Assembly: GCF_900103785.1 (NCBI RefSeq)
Contig: NZ_FNHE01000002.1
Location: 434,001 to 498,000, forward strand
DNA from: Geodermatophilus siccatus
GTDB taxonomy: Bacteria > Actinomycetota > Actinomycetes > Mycobacteriales > Geodermatophilaceae
Direction: 5' to 3'
DNA: 64,000 nucleotides
Of this stretch, positions 15,887-24,032 are shown piece by piece (within the stretch, counting starts at the first letter, position 1; each line of letters starts with the position of its first letter). The notes beneath the pieces were generated by a model. The model was not told where the DNA came from and ran no database searches. It saw only the letters and a program-made list of their open reading frames with translations. A program made the position numbers and the translations under genes.

Positions 15887-16276
15887 GGCGTCACCGCCTT
15901 CCCTCGGGCACCCAGGACGGCGAGCACGGACGCCTCGCCGGAGGGGTGCATGGCGATGAGCTGTCGCGTGTCCCGTCCGGTGACCGCCTCCCTCGGCCGG
16001 TCCCCCGGTCGACTGTGGCTGGACCGGGTGGCCCTCGCGCCAGGGACACCCCCTGGTCCCTCCCCGGTCCACCGGGTGCTCCCCGGCGCCCAGCGCCGAG
16101 CCGACGGCCAGGCACGGACCAGGGGTTCTCCCTGGGGCGACCCCGGCGCGGCCACGCCAGGGTGGCCGAGCCCGCACACGTCGGTGCCGGCCCACGAGCA
16201 CGAGGGGTCCGGACCCCGCCCCGGCGTCCGCGCCCTCCACACACCCCCGGGAACAGCACGACCGACGAGGACCACG
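15887..16276. other. 390-bp divergent promoter region with repeated palindromes
   Basis: No gene is recognised. The region separates the redoxin gene from the operon starting at 16277 and contains two copies of an inverted repeat (16040-16056 and 16119-16135). Confidence 0.5.
16040..16135. promoter_or_regulatory. Two copies of CCAGGG-N5-CCCTGG, probable operators
   Basis: CCAGGG-ACACC-CCCTGG (16040-16056) and CCAGGG-GTTCT-CCCTGG (16119-16135) are identical 6-bp arms with identical 5-bp spacing, 79 bp (about 7.5 helical turns) apart. They lie between divergent redox genes, as expected for a dimeric regulator binding twice. The factor is not known. Confidence 0.5.
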
Positions 16277-16465
16277 ATGGACGTCACCACGTTGACCGAG
16301 CTCCTGCGGGAGGCCGAGGAGCACCACGGCCGGTACGAGCCCACCGCACCGCCGCACCACTGGTCGGACTGGTACGCCGCCTACGTCGTCGCGCGCGAGC
16401 AGGGCCGGACCGAGGACCAGGCCGTCGCCGACGCCACCGGTCACACGGAGTCGGCGCTGCGGTGA
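16277..16465 (+). CDS. Small conserved protein, 62 residues
   Basis: ATG 16277 to TGA 16465. The sequence MDVTTLTELLREAEEHHGRY is followed by PPHHWSDWYAAYVVAREQGR, then EDQAVADATGH. It is acidic, His/Trp-rich and helical, with no Cys and no signal peptide. Similar small proteins recur beside actinobacterial redox genes, but I know no function. Its stop overlaps the GTG of the flavoprotein by 4 nt (GTGA), so the two are translationally coupled. Confidence 0.65.
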   Translation: MDVTTLTELLREAEEHHGRYEPTAPPHHWSDWYAAYVVAREQGRTEDQAVADATGHTESALR

Positions 16466-17820
16466 CCACCGACCACGACGTCATCGTCCTCGGGGGCGGC
16501 GCGCCCGGGGAGCACTGCGCCGGAGCCCTCGCCGACGGCGGGCTGCGCGTCGCGCTGGTCGAACGCGACCTGGTGGGTGGTGAGTGCTCGTACTGGGCCT
16601 GCATCCCGTCCAAGACGCTGCTCCGTCCGGGCGAGGCGGTGCACGGCGCGCGCGAGGCGGCGGCCACCGCGCACGTCGACGTCGGGGCAGCGCTCGCCTG
16701 GCGGGACGCCATGGTCTCGGGCTGGTCCGATGCCGGCCAGGAACGCTGGCTGTCCGACAAGGGGATCCGGTTGCTGCGCGGCACGGGCCGGCTCGCCGGG
16801 CCGGGGGCGGTCGAGGTCGACGGCGTGCGGCACACGGCCGGGCACGTCGTGATCGCGACCGGCTCGGAGCCCGCCATCCCGGCGGTCCCGGGACTCCGGG
16901 AGATCGACGGGCTCTGGACCAGCCGGGAGGCGACCGGCATGGCGACCGTCCCGCGCCGGATGCTCGTCCTCGGTGGCGGCCCGGTGGGCGTGGAGATGGC
17001 CCAGGCCGTCCGCCGCCTGGGTGGGGGCGCGGTGGTCGTGGAGATGCGGGACCACCTGCTGCCCCGCGAGCCCGCGCCGCTGGGGGCCGCACTCGCCGAG
17101 GCACTGCGCCGCGACGGCGTCGAACTGGAGCTCGGCCGCAGCGCCCGGAGCGCGCGACGCGACGGCGCCGACGTCGTCCTGCACCTGGACGACGGCCGCG
17201 AGCTGCGCGGCGACCGCCTGCTCGTCGCCACCGGCCGCAGGCCCCGGGTCGCGGGGCTCGGCCTGGAGACGGTCGGCGTGCGGGCGGATGCCCACGGCAT
17301 CCCGGTGGACGGTCACCTGCGCGCCGGCGACGGGCTGTGGGCGATCGGCGACGTCACCGGCACCTGGCCCCTGACCCACGTCGGGAAGTACCAGGCCAGG
17401 GTCGTCGCGGCCAACATCCTGGGCCGACCACGCGAGGCGCACTACGAGGCCGTGCCCCGGGTCGTGTACACCGATCCGCAGGCTGCCGCCGTCGGCGCCA
17501 CCGGGGCACCGTTCAGCGCGACGGCCGCGCTGTCGGGCGTCGCCAGGACGGGGACCTACACCCGCGCGTACGCCGAGAGCAACGGTTTCCTGACCCTGCT
17601 CAGCGACGGCCGGCGACTGACCGGCGCCTGCGCGCTGGGGCCCGAGGCCGGCGAGTGGCTCCAGCAGGCCACGGTGGCGATCCGCGGCGGGGTGCCGCTG
17701 GAGGTCCTGGTCGACACCATCCAGCCGTTCCCGACCTTCTCCGAGGTCTACCTCTCCGCGCTGCAGTCGCTGCTCGGCGCGGTCGCGGCGGACCGGCCCC
17801 TGGAGGTGGCGTCGTCGTGA
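16462..17820 (+). CDS. FAD-dependent pyridine nucleotide-disulfide oxidoreductase (Lpd/MerA-like)
   Basis: A 452-residue class I flavoprotein disulfide reductase. FAD-binding GGGAPG at 11-16; active disulfide Cys42 and Cys47 in GECSYWACIPSK; NAD-binding GGGPVGVE; second FAD motif WAIGDVTG; C-terminal dimer interface with HTIQPFPTFSE-like DTIQPFPTFSE. In lipoamide dehydrogenases the C-terminal base is His in HAHPT; here the equivalent segment reads TIQPFPT, closer to mercuric-reductase or unassigned relatives, so the disulfide substrate is uncertain. GTG 16462 overlaps the upstream small gene, and the stop overlaps the next flavoprotein (GTGA). Confidence 0.85.
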   Translation: MTTDHDVIVLGGGAPGEHCAGALADGGLRVALVERDLVGGECSYWACIPSKTLLRPGEAVHGAREAAATAHVDVGAALAWRDAMVSGWSDAGQERWLSDKGIRLLRGTGRLAGPGAVEVDGVRHTAGHVVIATGSEPAIPAVPGLREIDGLWTSREATGMATVPRRMLVLGGGPVGVEMAQAVRRLGGGAVVVEMRDHLLPREPAPLGAALAEALRRDGVELELGRSARSARRDGADVVLHLDDGRELRGDRLLVATGRRPRVAGLGLETVGVRADAHGIPVDGHLRAGDGLWAIGDVTGTWPLTHVGKYQARVVAANILGRPREAHYEAVPRVVYTDPQAAAVGATGAPFSATAALSGVARTGTYTRAYAESNGFLTLLSDGRRLTGACALGPEAGEWLQQATVAIRGGVPLEVLVDTIQPFPTFSEVYLSALQSLLGAVAADRPLEVASS

Positions 17821-19181
17821 CCGACCCGTCCGGGACCGTGCCGGACCCGCTCCGCCGTCCGCGAGGACCAGGGGTGAGCACCCCGTCGGTCGTGGTGGTG
17901 GGTGGGGGGTTCGCCGGTGTCCACACCGCCCGCACGCTGGAGCGCCTGCTGCCCCCGGGAGCGGCAGACCTGACGCTGGTCAGCGCGACCGACCACCTCT
18001 GCTACAGCCCGCTCCTGCCCGAGGTGGCGGCCGGGAGACTGGACCCGCGACGCATCGCCGTCCCCCTGCGCGCCCGGCTGCGCCGGACCCGGGTCCTGCA
18101 GGCGACGGTGGAGACGGTGGACTTCGACCGGCGGACGCTGACCTTCGCCGCCGGGGGGTGTCCGCTGGAGCCGCTCCGGTGGGACCGGCTGGCGCTGACC
18201 ACCGGCAGCGTCACCCGCGTGCTGCCCACGCCCGGGGTGGAGACGTACGGGCTGGGGCTCAAGGCCCTGGTGGAGGCGCAGTACGTGCACGACCACGTGC
18301 TGCGGCAGATGGAGCTGGCCGACGCCACCTCCGATCAGGGCGAGCGCCGGGCGCGGCTGACCTTCGTGGTCGTCGGCGCCGGCTACACGGGCACCGAGAC
18401 CGCCGCGCAGCTGCAGCACATGACCACCTCGCAGCTGGACCGGTTCCCCCGGCTGTCCCCGGGCGACGTGCGGTGGGTGCTCGTCGACCTGGCCCCGCGG
18501 GTGCTGCCCGAACTCGGTCCGCGGCTCGGTCGCGCCGCCATGCGGGTCATCCGTTCCCGCGGCATGGACGTCCGCCTGGGCACGACGGTCGCGGAGATCA
18601 CCCACGACGGCGTCCTGTTCTCCGACGGCACCCGGCTGGCGACCCGGACCGTCCTGTGGACCGTCGGGGTGACCCCGCCGGCACTGGTGGCGCGGCTCGG
18701 TCTGCCCGTGGCGCGGGGCCGGCTCGTCGTCGACGAGCAGCTCCGGCTCCGCGACGGGGTCTGGGCCGCCGGTGACACCGCCGCCGCCCGCGACCCCTAC
18801 AGCGACGCGGGGCGGGACTACCCGCCGACCGCGCAGCACGCGCAGCGGCAGGGCGTGACGATCGGCCGCAACATCGCCGCGGACCTGGGCCACGGCAGTC
18901 CGCGCCCCTACCGGCGCCGGGACCTCGGGCTGGTGGCCGACCTCGGTGGTGCGGCGGCCGTCGCGCGGCCGCTGGGTCTCCCGCTGACCGGGTTGACGGC
19001 CAAGGTCGTGACGAAGGGCTACCACCTCTACGCCCTCCCGGCGGCAGCGAACCGGCTCCGGGTCGCCGCCGACTGGGCGGTGAACCTGGTCAGCAGGCCG
19101 ATCGCCGCGCAGCTCGGTCTGGTCGACCCGACCGCTGCGCGACTGCCCCGGGAACAGGGCGCCCTGTCCGTGACCCGCTGA
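17817..19181 (+). CDS. NAD(P)/FAD-dependent oxidoreductase, type II NADH dehydrogenase-like
   Basis: A 454-residue two-dinucleotide-binding flavoprotein. FAD motif VVVVGGGFAGVHTAR at about 25-39, NAD motif VVVGAGYTGTETAAQL, and GVWAAGDTAA near the C-terminus; QHAQRQG precedes the membrane-proximal tail. NDH-2 enzymes oxidise NADH and reduce quinone at the membrane without pumping protons. GTG 17817 overlaps the upstream stop, which argues for this start; GTG 17874 (VSTPSVVVVGGG) is an alternative nearer the usual N-terminus. It is the last gene of a three-gene redox operon, 34 bp before the VOC gene. Confidence 0.83.
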   Translation: MTDPSGTVPDPLRRPRGPGVSTPSVVVVGGGFAGVHTARTLERLLPPGAADLTLVSATDHLCYSPLLPEVAAGRLDPRRIAVPLRARLRRTRVLQATVETVDFDRRTLTFAAGGCPLEPLRWDRLALTTGSVTRVLPTPGVETYGLGLKALVEAQYVHDHVLRQMELADATSDQGERRARLTFVVVGAGYTGTETAAQLQHMTTSQLDRFPRLSPGDVRWVLVDLAPRVLPELGPRLGRAAMRVIRSRGMDVRLGTTVAEITHDGVLFSDGTRLATRTVLWTVGVTPPALVARLGLPVARGRLVVDEQLRLRDGVWAAGDTAAARDPYSDAGRDYPPTAQHAQRQGVTIGRNIAADLGHGSPRPYRRRDLGLVADLGGAAAVARPLGLPLTGLTAKVVTKGYHLYALPAAANRLRVAADWAVNLVSRPIAAQLGLVDPTAARLPREQGALSVTR

Positions 19182-19215
19182 TCCGCCGCCACACCGCAGA
19201 TCGAGGAGGTCCATC

Positions 19216-19659
19216 GTGGATGTCGAGCTCGAGGTCGTCGTCCTGCCCGTGTCCGACGTCGACCGCGCCAAGCAGTTCTACGAGGGGCTGGGGTGGCGCG
19301 AGGACGCCGACATCGTCGGCGGCGCCGACTTCCGCATCGTGCAGCTCACCCCGCCCGGGTCGTCCTGCTCGATCAGCTTCGGCACCGGTGTCACGACGAT
19401 GGCGCCGGGGTCGCTGCAGGGACTGCTGCTGGTCACGAAGGACATCGAGGCCACGCGTGCCGAGTACGTCGAGCGCGGCGCCCCGGTGAGCGAGGTCTTC
19501 CACGGCCCGGCCGGGCGGTTCCACCCGGAGGACCCGAGTGTCCGGCTGCCCGGGCCGGACCCCGAGGGTCGGAGCTACCAGTCGCACGCCGTGTTCAGCG
19601 ACCCGGACGGCAACGGCTGGGTGCTCCAGCAGATCACCACCCGGTTGCCGGGACGCTGA
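19216..19659 (+). CDS. Glyoxalase/VOC family protein
   Basis: A 147-residue protein with two beta-alpha-beta-beta-beta units. The first is VVLPVSDVDRAKQFYEGLGW at about 8-27; the last is FSDPDGNGWVLQQI at about 127-140. The middle stretch FHGPAGRFHPEDPSVRLPGP is typical of the VOC proteins often labelled glyoxalase. Metal ligands cannot be assigned without alignment. GTG 19216 follows GAGGAGG by 6 nt. It may be co-transcribed with the flavoproteins upstream (34 bp gap). Confidence 0.83.
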   Translation: MDVELEVVVLPVSDVDRAKQFYEGLGWREDADIVGGADFRIVQLTPPGSSCSISFGTGVTTMAPGSLQGLLLVTKDIEATRAEYVERGAPVSEVFHGPAGRFHPEDPSVRLPGPDPEGRSYQSHAVFSDPDGNGWVLQQITTRLPGR

Positions 19660-19726
19660 CGTCCCGGTGCACAGCCCGGGTCGGCAGGGACGTCGACCGT
19701 GGGGGACACGGCAGGGACCAGGGACA

Positions 19727-19750
19727 GACCCAGGGACTTCGACGGGCGCG
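19727..19750 (+). promoter_or_regulatory. Shared upstream element, copy 3 (epoxide hydrolase)
   Basis: Copy of the element at 8982 and 10435, here beginning GACCCAGGGACTTCGACGGG. It ends 55 bp before the ATG of the third epoxide hydrolase. GACCAGGGACA is additionally repeated just before it (19716-19726). Confidence 0.45.
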
Positions 19751-19805
19751 CGGCGACCCGGGGACCAGCAGGCTTCCTGCCGTCACCAGATCAGGGAGGG
19801 CGCAC

Positions 19806-21026
19806 ATGTCCGTCACAGCCGAGAAGCAGGCGGGCGCCACGGCGATCCGCCCCTTCCACGTGGACATCCCCGAGGAGGCGCTCACCGACCTGCGACGACG
19901 CATCGCCGCGACGCAGTGGCCCGAGCGCGAGACCGTCCCGGACCAGTCGCAGGGCGTGCCGCTCGCCGCGATGCAGGAGCTGGCCCGCCACTGGGCCACC
20001 GACTACGACTGGCGCGCCTGCGAGGCGAGACTCAACGCCCTGCCGCAGTTCACCACCGAGATCGACGGCCTGGAGATCCACTTCATCCACGTCAGGTCCG
20101 AGCACGAGAACGCCCTGCCGATCGTCGTCAACCACGGGTGGCCCGGCTCGGTGATCGAGCAGCTCAAGATCATCGATCGGCTCGCCGCCCCGACCGCGCA
20201 CGGCGGCAGCGCAGCGGACGCCTTCCACGTGGTGGTCCCGTCGATGCCCGGCTACGGCTTCTCCGGCAAGCCGACGAGCACCGGCTGGGGCCCCGAGCAC
20301 ATGGCCCGGGCCTGGACGGAGCTCATGCAGCGCCTCGGCTACACCCGCTACGTCGCCCAGGGCGGCGACTGGGGCGCCTTCGTCGTCGACCAGATGGGCC
20401 TGCAGGCGCCCGAGGGGCTGCTCGCCGTCCACACCAACATGCCGGCCACCGTGCCCGCCGACGTCAACGCCGCCGCGCTGGCGGGCCAGCCGCCGCCCAC
20501 CGGTCTCTCCGCCGAGGAGCAGCGCGCCTACGAGCAGTTGATCCGGACGTTCGGGCAGGTGGAGTACGCCCGGTACATGGCCGCGCGCCCGCAGACCCTG
20601 TACGGCATCGCCGACTCCCCCGTCGGCCTCGCCGCCTGGTTGCTCGACCACAACGACGCCGACGGCCAGCCGGCCGCGGCGGTCGTCGCGGCCCTGGACC
20701 GGCACACCAGCACGGCCGGTGAGCTGACGCGGGACGAGGTGCTCGACAACATCACGCTCTACTGGCTGACGAACACCGGGGTCTCCGCGTCCCGCCTCTA
20801 CTGGGAGTACCGGGGCGGCTTCTTCGACGCCAAGGGCGTCACGATCCCCGTGGCGGTGACCGTCTTCCCGGGTGAGCAGTACGAGGCCCCGCGCAGCTGG
20901 ACCGAGCGGGCCTACCCCAACCTGATCCACTACAGCCGCGTCGACCGGGGCGGCCACTTCGCCGCCTGGGAGCAGCCGCAGCTGTTCGCCGAGGAACTGC
21001 GCGCCGCGTTCCGGTCCGTCCGCTGA
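19806..21026 (+). CDS. Epoxide hydrolase family protein, paralogue 3
   Basis: A 406-residue paralogue of the enzymes at 9068 and 10511. EHN domain from RPFHVDIPEEALTDLRRR; HGWPGS oxyanion motif; nucleophile Asp in QGGDWGAF; catalytic His in GGHFAAWEQP. Compared with paralogue 1 it has an insertion around DHNDADGQPAAAVVAALDRH before the cap helices, a place that often shapes the substrate pocket. ATG 19806 follows CAGGGAGGGCGC. It is separated from the other two copies by about 8 kb of regulators and redox genes. It is followed after 31 bp by a thioredoxin-like gene and may be co-transcribed with it. Confidence 0.9.
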   Translation: MSVTAEKQAGATAIRPFHVDIPEEALTDLRRRIAATQWPERETVPDQSQGVPLAAMQELARHWATDYDWRACEARLNALPQFTTEIDGLEIHFIHVRSEHENALPIVVNHGWPGSVIEQLKIIDRLAAPTAHGGSAADAFHVVVPSMPGYGFSGKPTSTGWGPEHMARAWTELMQRLGYTRYVAQGGDWGAFVVDQMGLQAPEGLLAVHTNMPATVPADVNAAALAGQPPPTGLSAEEQRAYEQLIRTFGQVEYARYMAARPQTLYGIADSPVGLAAWLLDHNDADGQPAAAVVAALDRHTSTAGELTRDEVLDNITLYWLTNTGVSASRLYWEYRGGFFDAKGVTIPVAVTVFPGEQYEAPRSWTERAYPNLIHYSRVDRGGHFAAWEQPQLFAEELRAAFRSVR

Positions 21027-21057
21027 GCTCGCGCCACTCCGGGGAGGAACGCCGGCC

Positions 21058-22131
21058 ATGGCATCCCACGACAACCTGATCGACGTCGCCCGACGTCTCG
21101 GGCACCGGTTCCGCCACGACGCCGTCCGGGCCGAGGACCGCGGGCCGGCCGGCAGCACGGACGCCCTCTGGCCGGCCGAGGACGAGTTCTCCCTGGCGGG
21201 GGCCACGGACTGGCTCAACTCCCCGCCGCTCAGCGGTGCGGACCTGCGCGGTCGGGTGGTGCTGGTCGACTTCCGGACCTACACGTGCATCAACTGGCTG
21301 CGGTCCCTGCCCCACGTCCGCGCGTGGGAGGAGGCCTACCGCGACTCCGGGCTGGTCGTGGTGGGCGTGCACTCGCCGGAGTTCTCCTTCGAGCACGACG
21401 TGGACAACGTCCGCCGTGCCATGCGGGACCGCTCCATCGACCACCCCGTCGCGATCGACGACCACTTCGCGGTCTGGCGCTCCTTCCACAACCAGTTCTG
21501 GCCGGCCCGGTACCTGGTCGACGCCGGAGGACGCCTCCGCCACCACAGCTTCGGCGAGGGCGGCTACGAGGAGGACGAGCGGGTCCTCCGGCAGCTCCTC
21601 GGCGAAGCCGGTGCCGGCGACCTCGGGCCGGCGCCGGCGCCGGTCGACGCCCGCGGCATCGAGGTCCCCGCCGACTGGGACACGCTCCGCTCCGCGGAGA
21701 CCTACCTCGGCTACGACCGGACCTCCGGGTTCGCCTCCTCCCCCGGGCTCGTGCCGGACCGGCCGCACGCCTACACCGCGGCGGAGCGGCTGGGACTCGG
21801 GCACTGGTCCCTCGCGGGCAGCTGGACGGTCGGGGCCGAGTCGTCGTCCTCGCACGAGCCCGGTGGCCGCCTCACGTGCCGCTTCCACGCCCGGGACCTG
21901 CACCTGGTCGTGGCGCCGCCCGCCGGGGCGCAGGTGCGCTTCCGCGTCCGGCTCGACGGCCGGGACCCGGGATCCGACCACGGCACCGACGTCGACGACA
22001 CCGGGCGCGGCACGGTCACCGAACCGCGCCTGTACCAGCTCCTCCGTCGACGTGGCCCCGTCACGAGCGGGACCTCCGAGGTCGAGTTCCTCGACCCCGG
22101 CGTCGCGGTCTACGCCCTCACCTTCGGATAG
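21058..22131 (+). CDS. Thioredoxin-like protein with DipZ-type C-terminal domain
   Basis: A 357-residue protein. A redoxin fold covers about 40-195, with LRGRVVLVDFRTYTCINWLR at 63-82, VVVGVHSPEFSFEHD and FWPARYLVD (cis-Pro region). The remaining residues form the carbohydrate-binding-like C-domain seen in DipZ/CcdA-fusion proteins (SYLGYDR-type TYLGYDR, then SLAGSWTVG). Relatives have TCINW with only one Cys (Cys77), so it is not a CxxC thioredoxin; it may act through a single Cys. No signal peptide or CcdA membrane part is present, unlike full DipZ. The ATG follows GGGGAGGAACGCCGGCC. Confidence 0.75.
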   Translation: MASHDNLIDVARRLGHRFRHDAVRAEDRGPAGSTDALWPAEDEFSLAGATDWLNSPPLSGADLRGRVVLVDFRTYTCINWLRSLPHVRAWEEAYRDSGLVVVGVHSPEFSFEHDVDNVRRAMRDRSIDHPVAIDDHFAVWRSFHNQFWPARYLVDAGGRLRHHSFGEGGYEEDERVLRQLLGEAGAGDLGPAPAPVDARGIEVPADWDTLRSAETYLGYDRTSGFASSPGLVPDRPHAYTAAERLGLGHWSLAGSWTVGAESSSSHEPGGRLTCRFHARDLHLVVAPPAGAQVRFRVRLDGRDPGSDHGTDVDDTGRGTVTEPRLYQLLRRRGPVTSGTSEVEFLDPGVAVYALTFG

Positions 22132-22158
22132 GCGGGCCGGACGGCGGACCGGCAGGAC

Positions 22159-22761
22159 TCACCCGCCGCCGGTGACCAGGCCGGCCACCACCTCCCGCAG
22201 TCGCAGCCACGTCTGCCGGGTGACCGCCACCAGCGACCCCCCGCCCGCTGCCCGCCAGGACCGGAGTGCGACGCGGAGCACCAGGATGCCGACACCGGCC
22301 TCCAGCAGGGCCGTCGAGTCGGGCGTCGGCAGGCCGCGCGACCTCGCCAGACCCGCCGCCAGCGCACCTTCCATGTCGCGTTGGACCGTCAGCGTCCGCT
22401 GCATGAGCCGGGGGTGTCCCAGCACGATCTGGTCCCGCAGCGCGAGGACGTCCTGCTGCGACTCGAGGAACGCCGCGAACTCGCCGAGGACGACCGGCAG
22501 GCGCTCCGCGTCCGGGACCTGCGCGCCGGCATCGAGCGCCCTGCCGAGCGCCGCGGTGAAGTCCGCCTGGTAGGCGAAGACGACCTCCTCCTTGGTCCCG
22601 AAGTGCCGGTAGAAGGTCGCGGGAGCCACCCCCGCCTCGGCGCAGACGTCCTCCACCGTGACGTGGTCGAACCCCCTCGCGCGGAAGAGCTCCAGCGCCG
22701 TCTGCTCGATCCGGGCACGCCGCTGCTCCCGGGAGCCGGCAGCCGATCTGCTCGGCGGCAT
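22159..22761 (-). CDS. TetR family transcriptional regulator
   Basis: A 200-residue repressor. The HTH is at about 15-60: RRARIEQTALELFRARGFDH followed by VTVEDVCAEAGVAPATFYRHF. The C-terminal ligand domain is helical, with FLESQQDVLALRDQIVLGHP and LVAVTRQTWLRLREVV. ATG 22761 has a GGGAGG site upstream. It is divergent from the haloacetate dehalogenase-like gene, with a 14-bp palindrome (22863-22876) in the 189-bp gap; that palindrome may be its operator, although the same motif also occurs at promoters remote from this gene. Confidence 0.85.
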   Translation of the reverse strand: MPPSRSAAGSREQRRARIEQTALELFRARGFDHVTVEDVCAEAGVAPATFYRHFGTKEEVVFAYQADFTAALGRALDAGAQVPDAERLPVVLGEFAAFLESQQDVLALRDQIVLGHPRLMQRTLTVQRDMEGALAAGLARSRGLPTPDSTALLEAGVGILVLRVALRSWRAAGGGSLVAVTRQTWLRLREVVAGLVTGGG

Positions 22762-22864
22762 GCCGCTCCCTCCTGTCCCCGCAGCGGGGCCGATCCGGAC
22801 GAGCGACGAGTCTGTCACCCCACCGGACCGCGCCGTCACCGACGTGCGCGTTCTCCCCTGAGCG

Positions 22865-22881
22865 GTCAGCTGACCGATGCG
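22865..22881 (+). promoter_or_regulatory. TGAC-GATG motif, site B (within palindrome CGGTCAGCTGACCG)
   Basis: GTCAGCTGACCGATGCG lies 69 bp before the dehalogenase-like gene. Its first part is the core of the perfect palindrome CGGTCAGCTGACCG (22863-22876). The 17-mer differs at one base from site C. Confidence 0.5.
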
Positions 22882-22950
22882 CCACGGCCCGGCCGTCGGA
22901 CACGGTCCACCGTTGCGGTCGCCTCGGCCGTGCCCACCGGGAGGAGCCCG

Positions 22951-23892
22951 ATGTCCACACCTGCCGACGCTCCGAGCGACGGTGCCTTCCCGGACGGGTT
23001 CGACGAGCTGAGGTTGTCGCACGTCTCCGTCGGGGAGGTCTCGCTGCGGGTCCGCGACGGCGGCTCGGGACCTCCGCTGCTCCTCCTCCACGGCTATCCC
23101 GAGACGCACCTGGCCTGGGGCCTGGTGGCCGGCGAGCTCGCCCGGACGTTCACGGTCGTCGCGCCCGACCTGCGCGGGTACGGGGACAGCTCCAAGCCGG
23201 CCGCGGTGCCCGGCCACGAGAGCTACGGCAAGCGGGCCATGGCGGAGGACTGCATCGCACTGATGCGTGGACTCGGCTTCGACGCCTTCGACGTCGTCGG
23301 CCACGACCGGGGCGGGCGGGTCGCCTACCGGATGGCCCTGGACCACCCCGAGGTGGTCCGCCGACTCACGGTGCTGGACGTCATCCCGACCGGCGAGGTC
23401 TGGGCCCGGGCCGACGCCCGCTTCGCCCTCGGCTACTGGCACTGGGCCTTCCTGGCCCAGCCCTCCCCGATCCCCGAGCGGCTCATCGGACGGGATCCCG
23501 ACTTCTTCCTGTTCGACGCCGAGTTCGGTGGCGCCATCCGCCGGTTCCCCCCGGTGGCGGTGGCCGACTACGCCCGCTGCGCCAGGGACCCGGCGACCGT
23601 CGAGGCCATGTGCGAGGACTACCGGGCCGGGGCCACCTGCGACCGCCGGGAGGACGACGAGGACCGCGCGGCGGGGCGACGGATCACCTGCCCCACGCAG
23701 GTGCTCTGGGCGGGCAGGGGTGCGCTCGAGGCCTGGTACGACACCCTCGCGATCTGGCGGGAGTGGGCCGACGACGTCACCGGCGGGGCGATCGACTGCG
23801 GGCACTTCATGGTCGAGGAGAGTCCGCACGAGACGCTGTCCGCGATCCGGGGGTTCCACGCCGGCCACCGGAGCCCGGCCGGGTCCGCCTGA
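22951..23892 (+). CDS. Alpha/beta hydrolase, haloacetate (fluoroacetate) dehalogenase-like
   Basis: A 313-residue alpha/beta hydrolase. Oxyanion motif HGYPETHLAW at 47-56; nucleophile Asp119 in GHDRGGR, with Arg120 and Arg123 placed like the carboxylate-binding pair of fluoroacetate dehalogenase; YWHWAFLAQP supplies the His-Trp pair that stabilises halide in that enzyme; catalytic His in CGHFMVEE. These agree with hydrolytic haloacetate dehalogenases, though epoxide hydrolases share most of the motifs. The WHW signature makes dehalogenase the better guess. ATG 22951 follows GGGAGGAGCCCG. Its promoter carries motif site B and faces a TetR gene. Confidence 0.82.
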   Translation: MSTPADAPSDGAFPDGFDELRLSHVSVGEVSLRVRDGGSGPPLLLLHGYPETHLAWGLVAGELARTFTVVAPDLRGYGDSSKPAAVPGHESYGKRAMAEDCIALMRGLGFDAFDVVGHDRGGRVAYRMALDHPEVVRRLTVLDVIPTGEVWARADARFALGYWHWAFLAQPSPIPERLIGRDPDFFLFDAEFGGAIRRFPPVAVADYARCARDPATVEAMCEDYRAGATCDRREDDEDRAAGRRITCPTQVLWAGRGALEAWYDTLAIWREWADDVTGGAIDCGHFMVEESPHETLSAIRGFHAGHRSPAGSA

Positions 23893-23909
23893 CCCGGCGG
23901 CCGCATCAG

Positions 23910-23926
23910 GTCACCTGACCGATGCG
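23910..23926 (+). promoter_or_regulatory. TGAC-GATG motif, site C
   Basis: GTCACCTGACCGATGCG is enclosed in a longer inverted repeat, CCGCATC (23901-23907) and GATGCGG (23921-23927). It lies 106 bp before the next hydrolase gene and shortly after the stop of the previous one, so it marks a separate promoter. Confidence 0.5.
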
Positions 23927-24032
23927 GCCGCCCGGACGCCGGGGCAACGTCCCTGCCTGCGGCACGCCGTCCCCGACGTCCGGGCGCGGCGGGTGCCACC
24001 TCAGCCGCCGACCAGTTCCGGAGGGGATCACC

